Shown: positions 16,798-25,933, numbered from the stretch's first letter. The stretch is 64,000 nucleotides of DNA from Azophilus sp965221465 (GCA_965221465.1 OZ244892.1:2976001-3040000); one strand, 5' to 3'. Made by a program: numbers and translations. The notes: generated from the sequence alone by a model not told the origin.

Positions 16798-17217
16798 TCA
16801 TGCCTTGTTTTGAACCAACGTCAAAGCATCCGCCGCATTCAGAATCTGAATGCCTTGCCAGGGATGCAGCACCCGTAAATCCTGGTCACCAGTGGCAATG
16901 ACATCCGCTTTAGCCGCCAGCGCCGTGGCGATCACTGCATCATCATCGCCATCGCGCACGGTGCGTTCAATCGGTTGCGGCTTGGCTAACTGAGTCAGCA
17001 TCCCGTAGCGCTGCATCAGAAAGGCCGGTGTGATGTCCTGGGTAGCCAACAACGTGGCGAATTTCTCTCTTGCCAATACATCAGCCAGTTCATCCAATAA
17101 CACACTACTGGTAAAGAAGGTCACTTGACCATCCCGGCCAAGTTCCAGCAACTGACGCGGCATACCGCCCCAGAGCAAACCTGAAACAACGATATTGGTA
17201 TCAAGTACCAGGCGCAC
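16798..17217 (-). CDS. PIN-domain toxin (VapC-like, PIN_3 type)
   Basis: A 139-residue PIN-domain ribonuclease. It begins with the catalytic MRLVLDTNIVVSGLLWGG (D6), has the central acidic LLDELADVLAREKF, and ends with VRDGDDDAVIATALAAKADVIATGDQDL, supplying the remaining acidic residues. This is the subgroup annotated as putative toxin-antitoxin component, PIN family. It overlaps the upstream antitoxin gene by 17 nt, a typical operon arrangement. The catalytic residues look intact. RNA target unknown. Confidence 0.92.
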   Translation of the reverse strand: MRLVLDTNIVVSGLLWGGMPRQLLELGRDGQVTFFTSSVLLDELADVLAREKFATLLATQDITPAFLMQRYGMLTQLAKPQPIERTVRDGDDDAVIATALAAKADVIATGDQDLRVLHPWQGIQILNAADALTLVQNKA

Positions 17218-17446
17218 GTTGCTTTCTATGTGCGCGTACCGCGTTCACCTCTTGCTGAATCTCATCCATCGTCATGGGCGGTAGGTTGGCTGCCGTCAGC
17301 TTGTCCGCCGCAGAAAACAGGCCATTGACGGCTCGACGGCGCAGCGTCTCGCGCAAAATGTTCTCAATGGCGTTGGGTGTCAGTAAGCCGGCCTGTTTGG
17401 CTTCCTCAGCCAGGTTATCCGGTAAATCAATCGTCAGTGTGGTCAT
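17201..17446 (-). CDS. Antitoxin partner of the PIN toxin
   Basis: An 81-residue protein starting MTTLTIDLPDNLAEEAKQAG, a ribbon-helix-helix-like N-terminus of the kind that binds DNA, followed by a helical LTPNAIENILRETLRRRA and a C-terminal tail ending EEVNAVRAHRK-like charged sequence. It precedes and overlaps the toxin gene. It should neutralise the toxin and repress the operon, as known for VapB-type partners. Family within the antitoxins is not certain. Confidence 0.85.
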   Translation of the reverse strand: MTTLTIDLPDNLAEEAKQAGLLTPNAIENILRETLRRRAVNGLFSAADKLTAANLPPMTMDEIQQEVNAVRAHRKQRAPGT

Positions 17447-17456
17447 GGTGCTCTCC

Positions 17457-17828
17457 TCAACGTGCCAGTGATTGCAGATGCTTCTTGGTTAGAAAGGCAT
17501 CCAGCAATTTTTTGATCACGGTCTTGTCTTCATCGGGCAGGTGCTCGACCTCCTGAAACTGACGCAGTAACTCCCGATCCTCAAACTTGACCTTGGCCGC
17601 GTCCTCTGTTGAGCCTTCCAGTAGGTAATCACTGCTGATGTCCAGCGCATCGGCCAAACGCTTGAGGGTGTCGCCGCTGGGGCGGGAGATGCCGCGTTCA
17701 AACCGCTCGATATGGGTGTAGTGCAAGTTCGCCAGCTTGCCCAGTTCGGTTTGCGACAGGTTTTTTTGCTTGCGTAAGGTGCGCAAGGTGCGCAAGCGTT
17801 CTGAAAACTCACTTGATGTGTCCGCCAT
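17457..17828 (-). CDS. XRE-family helix-turn-helix regulator
   Basis: A 123-residue protein with a clear HTH_3 domain at about residues 12-70 (LSQTELGKLANLHYTHIERF, then GDTLKRLADALDI) and a helical C-terminus (EVEHLPDEDKTVIKKLLDAFL). ATG 17828 is chosen as it gives the normal short N-terminus before the HTH; there is no strong ribosome site. It lies 10 nt upstream of the antitoxin start on the same strand, so the three genes may be one transcript with this protein as an added regulator. DNA target is unknown. Confidence 0.85.
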   Translation of the reverse strand: MADTSSEFSERLRTLRTLRKQKNLSQTELGKLANLHYTHIERFERGISRPSGDTLKRLADALDISSDYLLEGSTEDAAKVKFEDRELLRQFQEVEHLPDEDKTVIKKLLDAFLTKKHLQSLAR

Positions 17829-18051
17829 ATCCAGCACGTCGGATGCTTTATTCGCTTTAGATAGAGCAATTTTGGCGGATTTAACCGGAAAAATACATGC
17901 GTTAGTGATTGATATAGCGGACAGCAATTCCCGCTAAGTCTACCAGTCCATTGAGTGCTCGGGTTTCCGGCGCTACGAGGAAAAGCCCTTCGCCGACTTT
18001 TCCCCAAAAACAGTATGATGCGGGCGAGTTTGCGGCTTGCGGTGACCAGCC

Positions 18052-18604
18052 GTGTCGAAGACCCTGCTTCGCAAGACGCTCAGCGCGCCGGGGCTGCTGG
18101 GGCTGGTTCGCGGCCGGTTCGAGCGGGTCAATGTCCCGGTAGGGAACCCGCGGATCAGCCCGGCGGACTGCCTGATGTCGGGCTTGGCGGTGTTCGGCAT
18201 GAAGCATTCCTCGCTGCTGAAGTTCAAGGAGGGCGTGCGGTGCGACGGGGCCGTTCGGGGGAACCTGCGCCGCCTCTACCCGGTTCGGCAGGTTCCCGCC
18301 GACACCACGATGCGCGAGCGGCTCGACCGGGTGGACCCGTCGGAGTTGCGCGACGCCTTCAAGGCGGTGCTCTCGGCCCCGCAGCGCGGCAAGGGGCCTG
18401 ACGGGTTCGCGTGGCTCGGCGGCCTTGGTGCATCCCGACTTCCGGGAGGTGTTCGCGCTGCCGCCGGAGCCGATCCTGCGCGGGGACGGGGCGACGAGGA
18501 ACGACTGCGAGCGCAACGCGGCGAAGCGCCTGCCGCGCGACGTGCGGCGCGAGCACCCGCACCTCAAGCTGATGGTGGTGGAGGACGGGCTGGCGTCGAA
18601 CGGG
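18052..18604 (+). pseudogene. Transposase fragment (ISNCY-like), frameshifted
   Basis: GTG 18052 opens a frame (MSKTLLRKTLSAPG, then SPADCLMSGLAVFGMKHSSL and VPADTTMRERLDRVDPSEL) that resembles the N-terminus of an ISNCY-type transposase. Near 18400 the reading frame breaks. The continuation is found in another frame (VHPDFREVFALPPEPI, NDCERNAAKRL, LKLMVVEDGLASNGP) until about 18604, where unrelated IS66-type sequence begins. The gene is therefore frameshifted and 3'-truncated. Family name is from memory of the motif pattern. Confidence 0.7.
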
Positions 18605-19045
18605 CCGCCTTCAAGGCCGTGCGCAAGAGCTGCCGAACCATCCTCACCCAAGCCAAAGGGGAAATCCCCCCGACTCCCGCCCGCGTCGACGGAAAGCGCG
18701 GGCGCCTCGCCAAGTCCGACGCGCAGAACCTGCACGTGGCCCTAACCAAGCACGAGGACGAGGCGCTCCGCTTCGCCAGGGACCCCGACGTCCCCTTCAC
18801 CAACAACCGCGCCGAGCGCGACATCCGAATGGCCAAGGTCAGGCAGAAGGTCTCCGGCTGCTTCCGAACCCTCCGGCACGCACAGGCGTACTACCGAATC
18901 TCCTCCTACCTCCAGTCCACGGCCCACCAAGGCTACAACCCCCCTCGCCGCAATCCAGATCGCCCTCAACGGCAACGCCGCCAGCATGATAGAGTCTCCG
19001 CCAACGGAAACCCCGTCCAATCAGGGGCAGGGGGGGAGTAGTTAC
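18605..19045 (+). pseudogene. IS66-type transposase C-terminal fragment with element end
   Basis: From about 18605 the frame encodes the end of an IS66 TnpC-like transposase: TNNRAERDIRMAKVRQKVSG, CFRTLRHAQAYYRISSYL, HQGYNP. One extra C in a run of six around 18940 then shifts frame. With five Cs the family ending LAAIQIALNGNAA would be restored. The sequence reaches GAGTAGTTAC (19036-19045), the same terminal repeat as on the methylase-carrying element. The 5' part is replaced by the ISNCY-like fragment. Confidence 0.75.
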
Positions 19046-19123
19046 TAAATTTGTATGAGTTCAATGCATCGGGCCATACAGACGGCTATTGCTCCAGCTT
19101 GGGAGAAAGGCAACTGGGGCACC

Positions 19124-20554
19124 TCATAGTGTGATTTCGACGCGGGCGCCGCCGTAGCGGCTGGAGCCGATGGTGAGGGTTCCGTTGTAGAGGGCGGTCA
19201 ATTCCGCCACCACGGCCAACCCGATGCCTTGGCCCGGCTGTGCGCGGTCGGCCCGAATGCCGCGGTCGACGACCTGTTCGCGGACGGCCGGATCGATACC
19301 GGGACCGTCGTCTTCAATTCGGACAACCGCAGGCGGCCCGGCCACGGCGGTGACCGACACGCGGCTTTGCGTGTACTTGAACGCGTTTTCCATGACGTTG
19401 CCGAACAGGTCCATGAAATCGCGTTCGTCGCCCCGAACGGTCGAGTTCGCCGGTAGATTCAGTTCCAGGGAAATCGTGCGATCCTGGTTCGCGGTCTCGA
19501 GGGCTCGCCCGAGCCGACGCAGCACGCTGCCGAGGTCAACCGGTTTGGCCACCACCACGGGGCCGCTGACGGTCGCCCGGGAAAGCTGGCGGTTCACGGC
19601 CTTCTCCATACGGTCGAGTTGTTCGGCCATCAGAGCGGGGTCGTCCCCGTGCGCCGCAGCGGCTTGGCCCGCCGTTTCCGGTGCGGATTGCACCTCGGGG
19701 CGCTTCGGCTCGCTGCCCTCTTCCTGCGGGAGTTGCCCCGCCGGGCTCATCAAAGCGTTGCGCAGCACCGCCAGCGGGGTCTTGAGACTGTGCGCGAGGT
19801 CGTCGAGGGCATTGCGATAGCGGGCACGGCTGCGCTGTTCGTGGGCAACGAAGCGGCCAAGGTTGTCGGCAAGGCCCTGCAATTCCTTCGGATACGCGCC
19901 CGACAACGCTTCGCGACGACCCTCTTCCAGTTCCCCGACCTCTTCGGCCATGATCCTGAGCGGCTTCAATCCCCAGCGAATGGCCACGATCTGCACCCCC
20001 ACCATCAGCAGCGTGACCACTGCCAGACCCAAATAGAGGCTTTGCCGGAACGAACGGATGGCGGCAAGGAAGGGCGCCTGGTCTGCAGCCACCTCGAAGA
20101 CCAGGGTGGTCTCGTCCGCATCTTCCCAGACGACCGCATAGGCCAGGCTGAAGCGCCCGAGAGCATCGTCTCGATCGAAGACGAATTCGCCGAACGGCAC
20201 ACGTCGCTCCGCGAACTCGACCGCGCTGGTGAGCGCCGATGGCGAACGCCACCGGAAGTCGCTGCCCGGCTCGGATACGGCAGCGTACAGGCCCGACTCC
20301 GGCTGCAGCAGACGTGGTTCCGGCAGTTGACGAAAGACGATACGGCCGTCTTCGGTTTCCGCCGAACCCATGAGCGAATAGATCACCAGGCGCATCTGCT
20401 CTTCGGCCCCGGTCAGCATGCTCGCAGTAAAGGAACGATCCAGAACCAGGCCGGTGAACGTAAGAAAGACGGTGAGCACCAGCGTCGTGGTAATCGCCAG
20501 GCGAGTCTGCATGCGGGTGCCCGAACGGGCGTTCGATGAGCGGTTGCGGCGCAT
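19124..20554 (-). CDS. phoQ: PhoQ-like sensor histidine kinase
   Basis: A 476-residue two-component sensor. An N-terminal membrane helix (ITTTLVLTVFLTFTGLVL), a periplasmic sensor of about 130 residues, and a second helix (LYLGLAVVTLLMVGVQIVAI) precede the HAMP-like linker. The phosphoacceptor His is in DDLAHSLKTPLAV, the N box in NVMENAFKYTQ, and the G boxes in EDDGPGID and GQGIGLAVV. The LAHSLKTPL form is typical of PhoQ. It should phosphorylate the PhoP-like regulator encoded just upstream. Start at 20554 is uncertain; ATG 20512 would shorten the cytoplasmic tail by 14 residues. The natural signal is unknown. Confidence 0.9.
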   Translation of the reverse strand: MRRNRSSNARSGTRMQTRLAITTTLVLTVFLTFTGLVLDRSFTASMLTGAEEQMRLVIYSLMGSAETEDGRIVFRQLPEPRLLQPESGLYAAVSEPGSDFRWRSPSALTSAVEFAERRVPFGEFVFDRDDALGRFSLAYAVVWEDADETTLVFEVAADQAPFLAAIRSFRQSLYLGLAVVTLLMVGVQIVAIRWGLKPLRIMAEEVGELEEGRREALSGAYPKELQGLADNLGRFVAHEQRSRARYRNALDDLAHSLKTPLAVLRNALMSPAGQLPQEEGSEPKRPEVQSAPETAGQAAAAHGDDPALMAEQLDRMEKAVNRQLSRATVSGPVVVAKPVDLGSVLRRLGRALETANQDRTISLELNLPANSTVRGDERDFMDLFGNVMENAFKYTQSRVSVTAVAGPPAVVRIEDDGPGIDPAVREQVVDRGIRADRAQPGQGIGLAVVAELTALYNGTLTIGSSRYGGARVEITL

Positions 20555-20647
20555 GTTCGGAGGATCGGCCGCTACTGCGGGCAGATTCGCACGGGCGCCG
20601 CCTCGAGCCTGTTGCCCGACCGGTTCACGAACAAACGACTGCTGCGT

Positions 20648-21325
20648 TCATTCACGAACGGGTTGGGCCAGGCCGAACCGATAGCCCTGGCCCCTGGCGG
20701 TTCGAATCGGGTTCACCGGGTGGAGTTTCTTGCGCAATCGGCCCACGAACACCTCGATGACATTGCTGTCGCGATCGAAGTCCTGATCGTAGAGGTGATC
20801 GGTCAACTCGGTCTTGGACACCACCCGCCCCGAATTCAGCGCCAGGTACTCCAGCAGATTGTACTCGTAGGCGGTCAGCGTCACCGCTGCGCCATCCAGC
20901 GACACCTCCTTTCTGGCGGTATCCAGGGCCAGGGGACCTTCCCGAATGACCGGGGTCGCGTATCCGGCAGCACGCCGGACCAGGGCGTTCAGGCGGGCGA
21001 AGAGTTCCTCCATGTGAAACGGCTTGGTGAGGTAGTCGTCAGCCCCTGCTTCGAGACCGGCCACCTTGTCCTGCCAATGGCCGCGAGCGGTAAGAATGAG
21101 GATGGGGAAGCGTCGGTCCTCGGCGCGAATGGCAGCGATCAGGTCCTTGCCGTCGAGCTTCGGCAGGCCGAGATCGATCACGGCCGCGTCGTAGTCGTAC
21201 TCGCGCGCAAAGTACAGGCCCTCTTCCCCATCGCCGGCGGTGTCGAGAGCATAGCCCGCTGCTTTCAACCGCCGGGCGAGTTGACCCTGCAGCGCCGGAT
21301 CGTCCTCGACCACCAGAACGCGCAT
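20648..21325 (-). CDS. phoP: PhoP-like response regulator (OmpR family)
   Basis: A 225-residue regulator: a receiver domain (MRVLVVEDDPALQ, phospho-Asp in AAVIDLGLPKLDG, conserved Lys in DDYLTKPFHMEEL) and a winged-helix output domain (LTAYEYNLLEYLALNSGRVV, then SNVIEVFVGRLRKKL). It is the normal length for PhoP. It lies 15 nt after a PepSY gene and 93 nt before the kinase, so the four genes from 22330 to 19124 appear to be one operon. It should act as a DNA-binding activator when phosphorylated. Confidence 0.95.
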   Translation of the reverse strand: MRVLVVEDDPALQGQLARRLKAAGYALDTAGDGEEGLYFAREYDYDAAVIDLGLPKLDGKDLIAAIRAEDRRFPILILTARGHWQDKVAGLEAGADDYLTKPFHMEELFARLNALVRRAAGYATPVIREGPLALDTARKEVSLDGAAVTLTAYEYNLLEYLALNSGRVVSKTELTDHLYDQDFDRDSNVIEVFVGRLRKKLHPVNPIRTARGQGYRFGLAQPVRE

Positions 21326-21340
21326 TGCGCCGACCCGATC

Positions 21341-21733
21341 TCAGCGCTGTCTGCGGATGTTGCCCCGGGCGCCGACCAGGACACTGGTTACACGCCCGCC
21401 GTCGAGCAGCAGCCGGACTCGAAAACCGCCATCCGCGCCGCCGATCGGCGTCACCGACAGGACGCGGCCGCCGGTTTCGCGGCGTGCAATGCCGGCCGCG
21501 GATTCGGGGGTCAGCAGGGATTCGGCGGCGAGTTGCCTGATCGCGGGGGCCTTTTCAACGACGCCGGCGGCCAGCTGCCCACCGGTTGCGAACAGCAGGG
21601 TCGAAACCAGCAGGATGCGTCCGCACCGGCGGCGGCCGGCTCCATTACCGGAACCGGCCGGGGTGCGTCGGCGGCAGGGCTTGTTCGAAGTCGATGCGTC
21701 CACAGGTTCGCCAGAGCCTCGAGACCGGCTCAT
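21341..21733 (-). CDS. PepSY domain-containing protein
   Basis: A 130-residue protein with an N-terminal membrane or signal segment (ILLVSTLLFATGGQLAAG) and a PepSY-type domain (LLTPESAAGIARRETGGRVL, then GGFRVRLLLDGGRVTSVLV). PepSY genes often sit next to PhoPQ-type systems and may modulate periplasmic activity, but the exact job is unknown. The first ~35 residues before the hydrophobic stretch are Arg-rich, so a later start is possible. It follows the glycine-zipper gene by 39 nt. Confidence 0.85.
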   Translation of the reverse strand: MSRSRGSGEPVDASTSNKPCRRRTPAGSGNGAGRRRCGRILLVSTLLFATGGQLAAGVVEKAPAIRQLAAESLLTPESAAGIARRETGGRVLSVTPIGGADGGFRVRLLLDGGRVTSVLVGARGNIRRQR

Positions 21734-21772
21734 TGTACTCCCTGGTGGGTCGATGGATCGCTTTGTCGTGTC

Positions 21773-22330
21773 TCAGCCGACGGGAGTGACGCGCACCTGC
21801 ACGCGTACGCGCTCGCCCGGGTCCCGTTCCATGCGGGTCCGGTAGGTGGTTCCGCCGTACTCGTAGGTCACATCGTAGCCCGCGAGCCGCTCCTCTCGCC
21901 GGGTCTGCTCGACGACGTGGCATCGCGTCCGGGTACCGTAGGAAACCGGTTCGTAGCCGCGGTTGTGACGGGCGATATCGGCCCCGATGCTGCCGCCGAG
22001 CAACGCCCCGACCACTACGCCGACCTGCTTGTTGCGTTTCTTGTGGCCCACCGCATTGCCGAGGGCGCCACCGACGATGGCCCCGAGTATGGACGGCGTT
22101 GCCGATGCCTGCCCCGGCGAGTAGGCGACCCGTTCGTCGCGGCATTCCTCGTGGGGCTCGATCAACGTGACGATCTCGTAGACCGGGCTGACGCCGGTTA
22201 CCGGCGCCCAGTCGTATTCCGTTCCCGCCAGAGCGATCGCGGGGGTTACGAGCAGAATGGCCGCTAACAAGGCAAGCACGCTGGAATTCGCGGCGGGAAG
22301 ACGGCAACGGAGACTGGCCGGATAGAACAC
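21773..22330 (-). CDS. Glycine-zipper 2TM domain protein
   Basis: A 185-residue exported protein. A signal-like hydrophobic stretch (VLALLAAILLVTPAIALAG) is followed by a glycine-zipper segment (LGAIVGGALGNAVG, then VGVVVGALLGGSIGADIA) of the Rickettsia 17-kDa surface antigen type. A C-terminal domain with two Cys and many Tyr (YDVTYEYGGTTYRTRMERD) completes it. Such proteins usually sit in the cell envelope. No lipobox Cys is visible. It is the first gene of the PepSY/PhoP/PhoQ operon. Confidence 0.88.
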   Translation of the reverse strand: MFYPASLRCRLPAANSSVLALLAAILLVTPAIALAGTEYDWAPVTGVSPVYEIVTLIEPHEECRDERVAYSPGQASATPSILGAIVGGALGNAVGHKKRNKQVGVVVGALLGGSIGADIARHNRGYEPVSYGTRTRCHVVEQTRREERLAGYDVTYEYGGTTYRTRMERDPGERVRVQVRVTPVG

Positions 22331-22417
22331 GTCGATTGCTCCTCTAAGAGTGGTGCCGACACAGTAGCTACGCCATCCTGAACCAAGTCTGAACGAGCGG
22401 CGTCCCGCCGGAAACGC

Positions 22418-22455
22418 CTAACCGCCCCTCTCAGGGGGGCGTTTCAGCGTCTGAA
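22418..22455. terminator. Possible rho-independent terminator hairpin
   Basis: CGCCCCTCTCAGGGGGGCG folds into a GC-rich stem followed by TTTC on the plus strand. It lies about 170 nt beyond the GLYK-type kinase stop. The U-run is short, so this is weak. Confidence 0.3.
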
Positions 22456-22615
22456 GAACCCTTGGGCTCAACTGAGCCAGCGAGAGATAGCCCAAGCCGT
22501 TTCCGCCGCCCGCTTGTCTGTCGCCTGCACGAACCGAAAACAACTTGCTCGCTCTGGCCGAACGGCAAAGGCAGCCGCTCGCCATCGCGTTCGCTTGCCG
22601 CCCAACAGGCACTTA

Positions 22616-23476
22616 CTATCGCCGAGTGCGAGCGGAGCGCACCCGGTGGTGCTCGTCAAGAAAGAGGCGCCAATGCGCCCGGGCGGGGAAGTCCGACTCG
22701 AGCCACAGCGTCAGGCGTTCGAAGTGGGCAATGAACCGGACCAATTCCGATTCGGACATCCTCTGCGCCGGTGGCAGTTGCTTCTCCTGCTTGTTGCGCC
22801 AGCGCCGCACGCAATCCATCCCTGGTACCTCCAGATAGATCCACCAATCGACCCGCGCCCAGAGCGGCGCGTAGCGCCTGCAGGCATCGTTGACGTGGGT
22901 TCGCCAGATGCCGTCGGGATCTTCGTCGGACTCCAGTTCGTTTAACGCAGCGGCAAGCATTGGCTCCGGCTGCGGCGTCACACCCAGGCACCAACCCTCG
23001 AATACCACCGTCTGCACCCCGCGCATCGGCACCGAGGCGTCTTCCGGCGCCCGGTCGTCGCGGCCCTTGTCGAAGCGAGGAACCCGGGTCGGGCGTCCCT
23101 CCGCCAGGCTCTCGATGGTGTCTTGCGCCAGACCGATGTCATGAGTGCCCGGCACACCGCGCGTGGCCAGGAGCGGGTGTACGGTGTCTGCAAGGCGGGC
23201 CCGTTCCGCGCGCGTCAGATAGAAATCGTCGAGGGAACAGGCGACGGCCCGGCGTCCGTTCAATTCCATCGCTGCCGCCAGCAGGGCCGCCAGGGTGGAC
23301 TTGCCGGACCCCTGGGCACCGCAGATTCCGATCACCTGCCGGGAACCGAGGGCCAGCGCGCCGATAGCCGCGACGGTGCTCCAGTCGTCCGGAGCATTAT
23401 CGGGCAACTGCCGCCGCAATCGTTCGACCCGATGCACATCCAACTGCGGCGCCAGGCACGCAAGCAATTCTTTCAT
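22616..23476 (-). CDS. P-loop kinase, D-glycerate 3-kinase (GLYK) type
   Basis: A 286-residue kinase with Walker A GICGAQGSGKST near residue 50, SLDDFYLTRAERARL, RGVPGTHD, PRFDKGRDDR and the FEGWCLG motif. This order matches the plant/fungal-type D-glycerate 3-kinase family, which phosphorylates glycerate to 3-phosphoglycerate. A pantothenate/uridine kinase-like relative cannot be excluded, so no symbol is given. ATG 23476 is preferred. Its first codons fall at the edge of interspersed repeat copy B. It is transcribed alone. Confidence 0.85.
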   Translation of the reverse strand: MKELLACLAPQLDVHRVERLRRQLPDNAPDDWSTVAAIGALALGSRQVIGICGAQGSGKSTLAALLAAAMELNGRRAVACSLDDFYLTRAERARLADTVHPLLATRGVPGTHDIGLAQDTIESLAEGRPTRVPRFDKGRDDRAPEDASVPMRGVQTVVFEGWCLGVTPQPEPMLAAALNELESDEDPDGIWRTHVNDACRRYAPLWARVDWWIYLEVPGMDCVRRWRNKQEKQLPPAQRMSESELVRFIAHFERLTLWLESDFPARAHWRLFLDEHHRVRSARTRR

Positions 23477-23745
23477 GGAAAACTTTTCCACGTGATTGAA
23501 TTTATTGAATTCGCTAACCAAGGAAACCTTACCTTCGATCCGGCGCCGAGAGCAGGTATACGGTACGTGCATCTGGCGCACCAGGCGGAGAGATTTACCG
23601 CGACGATGGGTGCAAGCACGAGCCCAAACAGCGCCAGATACACGCACCGCACACCTGCTCTCTCCCAGCGTATTGCAGGTGTTCCTTGCGCGTCATGGTC
23701 CCGGCGCGCCGGGTTGGGGACTCGCATGGAAGAAATCATAACGCT
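23471..23745 (-). repeat. Interspersed palindromic repeat, full copy B
   Basis: Inverted arms of 32 nt (23548-23579 and 23631-23662) surround a 51-nt loop. The flanks are shared with copies at 37.4 and 47.4 kb, including GAATTC near 23508, TACCTTCGATCCGGC and GTCCCGGCGCGCCGGG. The four arm mismatches all become G.U pairs in minus-strand RNA. The element fills the gap between the kinase gene and dinG. Confidence 0.8.
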
Positions 23746-23794
23746 TTGATTTAATTGCAAAAATTTGACAAAATATCTCGCGACCAGGTACCGA

Positions 23795-23834
23795 GAGCCT
23801 TTGTTGCTTTCACGTCCGCGGCCCGGCGCGCCGG
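23795..23834 (-). repeat. Partial interspersed repeat, fragment E
   Basis: Forty bases match 37558-37597 with two differences and end 3 nt before the dinG stop codon. It contains CCTTTGTTGC and GCCCGGCGCGCCGG. Confidence 0.75.
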
Positions 23835-23836
23835 CG

Positions 23837-25933
23837 TCACACCGGCGGTCGCGACCCACCGGGCGGCAGGTCCAGCCGATAGGGCGGAAGTGATTCGAGC
23901 AGGGCGCGCCCGTATCGGCGCGTAACCAGCCGTCGGTCGAGAATGGTGATGCGGCCATGGTCGCGCTCGTGACGAATCAGGCGCCCACATGCCTGAACCA
24001 GGCGCACCGCTGCGTCGGGCACCGCGATTTCCAGGAACGCATTGCGGCCCTGCGCCTGCACCCACTCCGTCAGCGCCTCGTCCACGGGGTCGTCCGGCAC
24101 CGCGAAGGGCAGCTTGGCAAGCACGACGTGGCGACAGTAGTCGTCCGGCAGATCGACACCTTCGGCAAAACTGGCGAGACCGAACAGGTAGCTCGGCTCG
24201 CCGGCATCGATACGCCCGCGATGGCGTTCGAGCAGCTTCTGCTTCGAGCGCTCGCCCTGAATCTGCAACGCATCGCCGAGCTTCGGCGACAACGCGTGGC
24301 CGACATCGTTGAGTTGTCGCCAGGACGTGAACAGCACCAGGGCGCTCCGCTCACTGGCGAGCACCTCCGGTAGCATGTCCGCTATCTCGGCCGTATGCGC
24401 GTCCCGGTCGCGGGGGTCCGAACGCATGGCCGGCACCCGCAGCACGGCAATATTCGGGAAATCGAACGGGCTCGGGATGCGCACCCCTTCGCTTGCCGGC
24501 AGGCCGGCGCGTTCCAGGAATCGGTCGAAGCGGCCGACCGCGGTCAGGGTGGCGGAAGTGGCCACCGCCGCAAAGCACCGCGACCAGAGGCAGTCATCGA
24601 GCAATCGGCCCGGCTCGATAGGGGCGCTGACCAGTTCGGTGTCCTGGTCGCTGCGATTGACCCAGCGGGCAAACCGCACCCCGACCTCGACACCGGTGCG
24701 GGCGCTCGCATAGTCCTCGAGCAGCGCCGCCGTCGCCTCTGCACGGGCTTCCAACTGGCCGGCGACGGGCAACCAGTCTTCCGCCTCGACGGCGCGCGGC
24801 CAGGCCAGTTCCCCATCCGCCACCCGGCCGAGCATCTCCTGAACACGGACCACGGACTGGCCCAGACTCGCCACCGGCACACCGGCCGCATCGGCGGCAT
24901 CGGCAATATCGTCGCCAACCTCGCCGAGACGGAATCGGCAGGTCCGTTGCCCGTTGTGACGCTCCGAGAACTCGAGGGTGCCCAGCTTTTCGTCCAGTTC
25001 GCGCATGGCCGCCTTGACGGCTTCGCTCTCGCCGGGAATCTGCGTCGCCAACGCCTCCAGTTCCGGCGGGCGCGCAAAGCGCTGCGTAAGGCTCGCCACC
25101 ACCTTGTTGACCTGGTCCGCCCAGGCCGCCGTCCCGTTGACCCAGGCCCTGGCGGCGAAGTGCTGCTGCGTCTTGACAGGCAGGTGGTGGGCCTCGTCGA
25201 TCACGACGATGCACTCCTCGGGTTCGGGCAATATGAAACCGCCGCCGAGGTTGAGGTCTGCGAGCAGCAGGTCCTGATTGGCGACGATCACCTGAACGCC
25301 ATCGAGCCGGTTTCGTGCCTTGAAAAATGGGCAGGCGTGGAAGAACGTGCAGCGGTTGTTGGTGCAGCCGCGGTGATCGGTGGTCACCTGCCTCCAGGCG
25401 CTGTCGTCCACGGCCTTGGGCCAACTGTCGATTTCGCCGTCCCAGCGGCCTGCGGAGAACGCATCGAGCATGTCGGCGTGGACCGCGGCGTGCTCTGCCT
25501 CTTCTTCCTCGCCGTCATCCAGGGCCGGCAGGGTTCCCGTCCCTTTCAGAATCTCTTCCAGGCGCTTCAGGCAAACGTAGCGACCCCGTCCCTTGGCCAG
25601 CGCGAAGTCGAAGTCGAGGCCGGCGCCGTCCGCCAGGTCCGGCAGGTCGCGCAGCACGATCTGCTCCTGCAGGGCCACGGTGGCGCTGGCGATGACCACG
25701 GTCTTCTCGAGCGCCTCGGCAATGGGAATGGTCGCCAGGCAATAGGCCGCCGTCTTGCCCGTGCCGGTACCGGCCTCGATGGCGGCGATGCGCGGCGCCG
25801 CGCCGGTGCAGGTGCGCGCAATCGCGGCGATCATCTCGCGCTGGCCGCGGCGCGGATCGAATTCGCGCGACCTGAGCCAACTGCGGTAGGCGTCCTGAAT
25901 GCTGGCTTTCAGCTTGTCGGTGAGAAGGGCCAC
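23837..25933 (-). CDS. dinG: DinG-type ATP-dependent DNA helicase
   Basis: A 698-residue superfamily 2 helicase with an Fe-S cluster. Walker A is AIEAGTGTGKTAAYCL, and the DEAH box is VVIDEAHHLP. The four cluster cysteines are seen in YVCLKRL and CTNNRCTFFHACPF with the spacing C-x4-C-x5-C known for DinG. The C-terminal helicase motifs include VLFTSWRQL and LFGLASFAEGVDLPDD, then QACGRLIRHERDHG. Length fits DinG (~700). It unwinds DNA and R-loop substrates and acts in repair. It lies at the end of the purH-purD-cNMP series. Confidence 0.93.
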   Translation of the reverse strand: MALLTDKLKASIQDAYRSWLRSREFDPRRGQREMIAAIARTCTGAAPRIAAIEAGTGTGKTAAYCLATIPIAEALEKTVVIASATVALQEQIVLRDLPDLADGAGLDFDFALAKGRGRYVCLKRLEEILKGTGTLPALDDGEEEEAEHAAVHADMLDAFSAGRWDGEIDSWPKAVDDSAWRQVTTDHRGCTNNRCTFFHACPFFKARNRLDGVQVIVANQDLLLADLNLGGGFILPEPEECIVVIDEAHHLPVKTQQHFAARAWVNGTAAWADQVNKVVASLTQRFARPPELEALATQIPGESEAVKAAMRELDEKLGTLEFSERHNGQRTCRFRLGEVGDDIADAADAAGVPVASLGQSVVRVQEMLGRVADGELAWPRAVEAEDWLPVAGQLEARAEATAALLEDYASARTGVEVGVRFARWVNRSDQDTELVSAPIEPGRLLDDCLWSRCFAAVATSATLTAVGRFDRFLERAGLPASEGVRIPSPFDFPNIAVLRVPAMRSDPRDRDAHTAEIADMLPEVLASERSALVLFTSWRQLNDVGHALSPKLGDALQIQGERSKQKLLERHRGRIDAGEPSYLFGLASFAEGVDLPDDYCRHVVLAKLPFAVPDDPVDEALTEWVQAQGRNAFLEIAVPDAAVRLVQACGRLIRHERDHGRITILDRRLVTRRYGRALLESLPPYRLDLPPGGSRPPV

